Shown here one piece after another: positions 14,987 through 16,533 of a DNA stretch of 16,533 bases (position 1 is the first letter of the stretch; every line of letters starts with the position of its first letter). Source of the DNA: Alphaproteobacteria bacterium (lineage in GTDB: Bacteria > Pseudomonadota > Alphaproteobacteria > Rhodobacterales > Rhodobacteraceae); NCBI GenBank assembly GCA_030425945.1, contig JAUHZL010000017.1, positions 1-16,533 on the forward strand. Direction: 5' to 3'. Under the pieces are notes generated by a model. That model ran no database searches, was not told the origin of the DNA, and worked only from the letters and a program-made list of their open reading frames with translations. Made by a program: the position numbers and the translations under genes.

Positions 14987-15615
14987 GGCAGGGTCTCCTC
15001 CTGGCTCAGCAGGCCCTCGGACACCAGCCTGTCCGCCCAGCCCTGCGATCCGGTGAAATGATGCGTCTGCCAGCCGCGCGCAGCGGCGGCGGCGATGTTG
15101 TCGGCGCGGTCGTCGGTGAACAGCAACCGCTCCGGGGCGATGCCGCAATCGGCCTCGAGCATCCGGTAGATCTCGGGATCGGGCTTGATCACGCCCATGT
15201 GCCCCGAGATGTAGGGCCGGTCGAATTCCTCGAGGAACCGGTAGATCGACACCGCGTAGTCGAAGCTCTGGATGCCGAAATTGGTCAGCGAGAAGACCGG
15301 AACGCCCCGCGCCCGGAGCGCGCGCAGCAGGCGCACGGACTGCGGGATCACCGGCGAGGCCAGTTCGATCCAGCGGTCGTGCCACATCCGGATTGCCTCG
15401 GTATGGGCGGGATAGCGGGCGGCTTGGTCATAGATGGTACTGCGAAAGTCGCGGCCCCGGTCCACCTCGTCGTTCATCGCGTGCAGGTCGACCTCGGCGA
15501 ACATCGCCTTGCGGGCCTCCGGGCCGATCACTCGGTCATAGAAGCGTTCGGGCTGCCATTCGATCAGCACGTTGCCGATGTCGAAGACGACCGCCCCGAT
15601 GCGGGTCCCGCTCAT
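14983..15615 (-). CDS. HAD-superfamily hydrolase, YihX-like phosphatase
   Basis: A 210-residue haloacid-dehalogenase family protein. Motif I is VVFDIGNVLIEW with nucleophile Asp12; the usual second Asp (position +2) is Gly14, as in YihX (DLGNV) and related members. Motif II is SLTN (Thr111), motif III is VIKPDPEIY (Lys144) and motif IV is FTDDRADN (Asp168/Asp169). The cap is a small alpha-helical C1 type between residues 20 and 85. E. coli YihX hydrolyses glucose-1-phosphate, but loss of the general-acid Asp means phosphatase activity here is not certain. Length agrees with the subfamily (about 200). The gene overlaps its upstream and downstream neighbours by 4 bp each (ATGA). Confidence 0.9.
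   Translation of the reverse strand: MSGTRIGAVVFDIGNVLIEWQPERFYDRVIGPEARKAMFAEVDLHAMNDEVDRGRDFRSTIYDQAARYPAHTEAIRMWHDRWIELASPVIPQSVRLLRALRARGVPVFSLTNFGIQSFDYAVSIYRFLEEFDRPYISGHMGVIKPDPEIYRMLEADCGIAPERLLFTDDRADNIAAAAARGWQTHHFTGSQGWADRLVSEGLLSQEETLP
14995..15002 (-). promoter_or_regulatory. Strong Shine-Dalgarno site for the OCD-family gene
   Basis: AGGAGGAG on the minus strand, 8 nt before the ATG at 14986, inside the end of the HAD coding region. It rejects the much longer open frame running in from 15385. Confidence 0.75.
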
Positions 15616-16067
15616 GGCCGAGGCTCCTTCGCCCGGCGCAGGGCGCGTTCGAGCGCCTCGCGGAACCGCGAGCGATCCTGCCGCGAGAACGGCTTGCCGC
15701 CCCCCTGCCGGAACGGATCGGCGGCACGCAGGTCGGTCATCAGGTCACGCAGCGCCAGCGCCTCGCCCACGTTGCGGGCGGTCAGCGCCTCGCCGTTGGG
15801 TTTCAGCACCTGCGCGCCGGCCTCGACGGCGCGGGCGGCCAGCGGCATGTCGGCGGTCACCACGATATCGCCGGGGCCCGCCTGGGAGGCGATCCAGATG
15901 TCGGCGGCATCGGGCCCTTCGGGCACGTAAACCATCTCGACCAGCGGATGCGGGTCGGGTCGCAGCCCGCCGTTCGCCACCATCTTGACCGGCACGGCGT
16001 GCCGGGTGGCGACCTCGCGCACCTCGGCCTTCACAGGGCAGGCGTCGGCGTCCACGAACACGGTCAC
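15612..16067 (-). CDS. YaiI/YqxD family protein (UPF0178, DUF188)
   Basis: A 151-residue member of the UPF0178 family, which has a PIN/NYN nuclease-like fold. The N-terminal strand FVDADACPVK (4-13) with Asp6 and Asp8, IVVTADMPLAARA (68-80), and the block LKPNGEALTARNVGEAL (88-104) are typical. The C-terminal GGGKPFSRQDRSRF (121-134) is also conserved in the family. Acidic residues suggest metal-dependent nuclease chemistry, though no substrate is established for the family to my knowledge. Length is normal. Translation begins at a GTG (16067-16065) that overlaps the fghA stop as GTGA, and the stop overlaps the HAD start as ATGA. Confidence 0.93.
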   Translation of the reverse strand: MTVFVDADACPVKAEVREVATRHAVPVKMVANGGLRPDPHPLVEMVYVPEGPDAADIWIASQAGPGDIVVTADMPLAARAVEAGAQVLKPNGEALTARNVGEALALRDLMTDLRAADPFRQGGGKPFSRQDRSRFREALERALRRAKEPRP

Positions 16068-16533
16068 GGCGCCATCGCCCCGGCATGGAAAGCGACATGT
16101 TCGCCCATGAAGCTGGAGACGAAGAAATACGAGTGGTCATAGCCCTCGTGGATGCGGAAGGCCCCCCGCTGACGGCGGGCCGCCATCGCGTGGGCCAGCG
16201 CCTCGGGCATCAGCAGCGGCAGGAACTGGTCGCTGCCGCCCTGGTCCACCAGCACCTCGCCGGGAAAGCCGACGGCGCGCATCATCAGGGTGGCGTCATG
16301 CGCTTCCCACTGGGTCTCGTCCTTGCCGAGATAGGCGGTCAACTGCTTGCGGCCCCAGTCGCTGGCGGCCGGGTGGCAGATCGGCGCGAAGGCCGAGACG
16401 CTGGAAAACCGGTCCGGCAGCCCCATCGCCAGCGTCAGCGCCCCGTGCCCGCCCATCGAGTGCCCGGTGATGCCCTGCCGCTCCGGGTCGAGCGGGAACT
16501 CGGCGAAGAGGAGCGCCGGAAGCTCTTCGGCGA
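16064..16533 (-). CDS. fghA: S-formylglutathione hydrolase, C-terminal part
   Basis: The visible 155 residues are the C-terminal half of an esterase D-type S-formylglutathione hydrolase, which splits S-formylglutathione to formate and glutathione in formaldehyde detoxification. The nucleophile elbow GHSMGGHGAL holds the catalytic Ser (codon 16457-16459); Asp in GGSDQFLP and His in GYDHSYFFVSSF complete the triad. RFSSVSAFAPICHP and WGRKQLTAYLG are also typical of the family. The N-terminal part, including the oxyanion-hole loop, is beyond the right edge; the open frame continues to base 16533. It is the first visible gene of the five-gene run, and a glutathione-dependent formaldehyde dehydrogenase gene may lie just outside. 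Confidence 0.93.
   Translation of the reverse strand, partial: AEELPALLFAEFPLDPERQGITGHSMGGHGALTLAMGLPDRFSSVSAFAPICHPAASDWGRKQLTAYLGKDETQWEAHDATLMMRAVGFPGEVLVDQGGSDQFLPLLMPEALAHAMAARRQRGAFRIHEGYDHSYFFVSSFMGEHVAFHAGAMAP

Noticed and set aside
14078..15385. A longer start for the OCD-family gene (435 codons)
   Set aside because: The extra 133 codons lie inside the HAD gene in another frame, lack family similarity, and a strong Shine-Dalgarno sits before the internal ATG at 14986.
1..16533. A defence island, mobile element, CRISPR array or secretion system
   Set aside because: Every stretch is covered by recognisable housekeeping or conserved genes with uniform composition. No transposase, integrase, toxin, nuclease cassette or regular spaced repeat was seen.

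Overview
The window looks like chromosomal core DNA from a GC-rich alphaproteobacterium, most likely of the Rhodobacterales (Rhodobacter/Paracoccus/Roseobacter relatives). The basis is the very high GC third positions, the accD-folC pair, a DUF6478-type gene that I associate with this order, and short intergenic gaps. Genus cannot be read from the sequence. I see no insertion sequence, phage gene, tRNA, rRNA, CRISPR array or plasmid function.

Layout. (1) Positions 1-95: the first 31 codons of a LysR-type regulator on the minus strand, followed by a 235-bp gap (96-330) with a candidate LysR box. (2) 331-6152, minus strand, transcribed right to left: ilvD (dihydroxy-acid dehydratase), a proline-rich lipoprotein, a DUF6478-like protein, a 124-residue beta/coiled-coil protein, and fadH-type 2,4-dienoyl-CoA reductase. 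The first four are 4-14 bp apart; fadH follows after 64 bp. (3) 6289-8230, plus strand, divergent from ilvD: lrgA, lrgB and a CPBP-family membrane protease homologue, joined by 4-bp stop/start overlaps. (4) 8291-10544, plus strand: accD and folC. (5) 10608-11717, minus strand: zapE (AFG1-like ATPase), convergent with folC; four 11-bp repeats lie between them. (6) 11899-13158, plus strand: a 12-TM MFS transporter. (7) 13155-16533, minus strand: a tight run of fghA (cut by the window edge), a YaiI/UPF0178 protein, a HAD phosphatase-like protein, an ornithine cyclodeaminase/mu-crystallin family enzyme and a membrane-anchored alpha/beta hydrolase. Every junction overlaps by 1-4 bp.

Functional reading. 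The named genes serve central metabolism: branched-chain amino acid synthesis (ilvD), unsaturated fatty acid oxidation (fadH), malonyl-CoA formation (accD), folate synthesis (folC), formaldehyde detoxification (fghA) and division or mitochondrial-type AAA+ function (zapE). LrgAB may move pyruvate or a related small acid, which would fit its place opposite ilvD, but this is inference.

I found no clear undescribed system. The points most worth checking are the lrgAB-CPBP operon, the uncharacterised genes co-transcribed with ilvD, the OCD-family enzyme that lacks the cyclodeaminase catalytic Asp, the 11-bp repeats between folC and zapE, and the nested CTAG stop codons of the MFS and hydrolase genes. 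All gene calls come from reading translations and motifs, with no database search.
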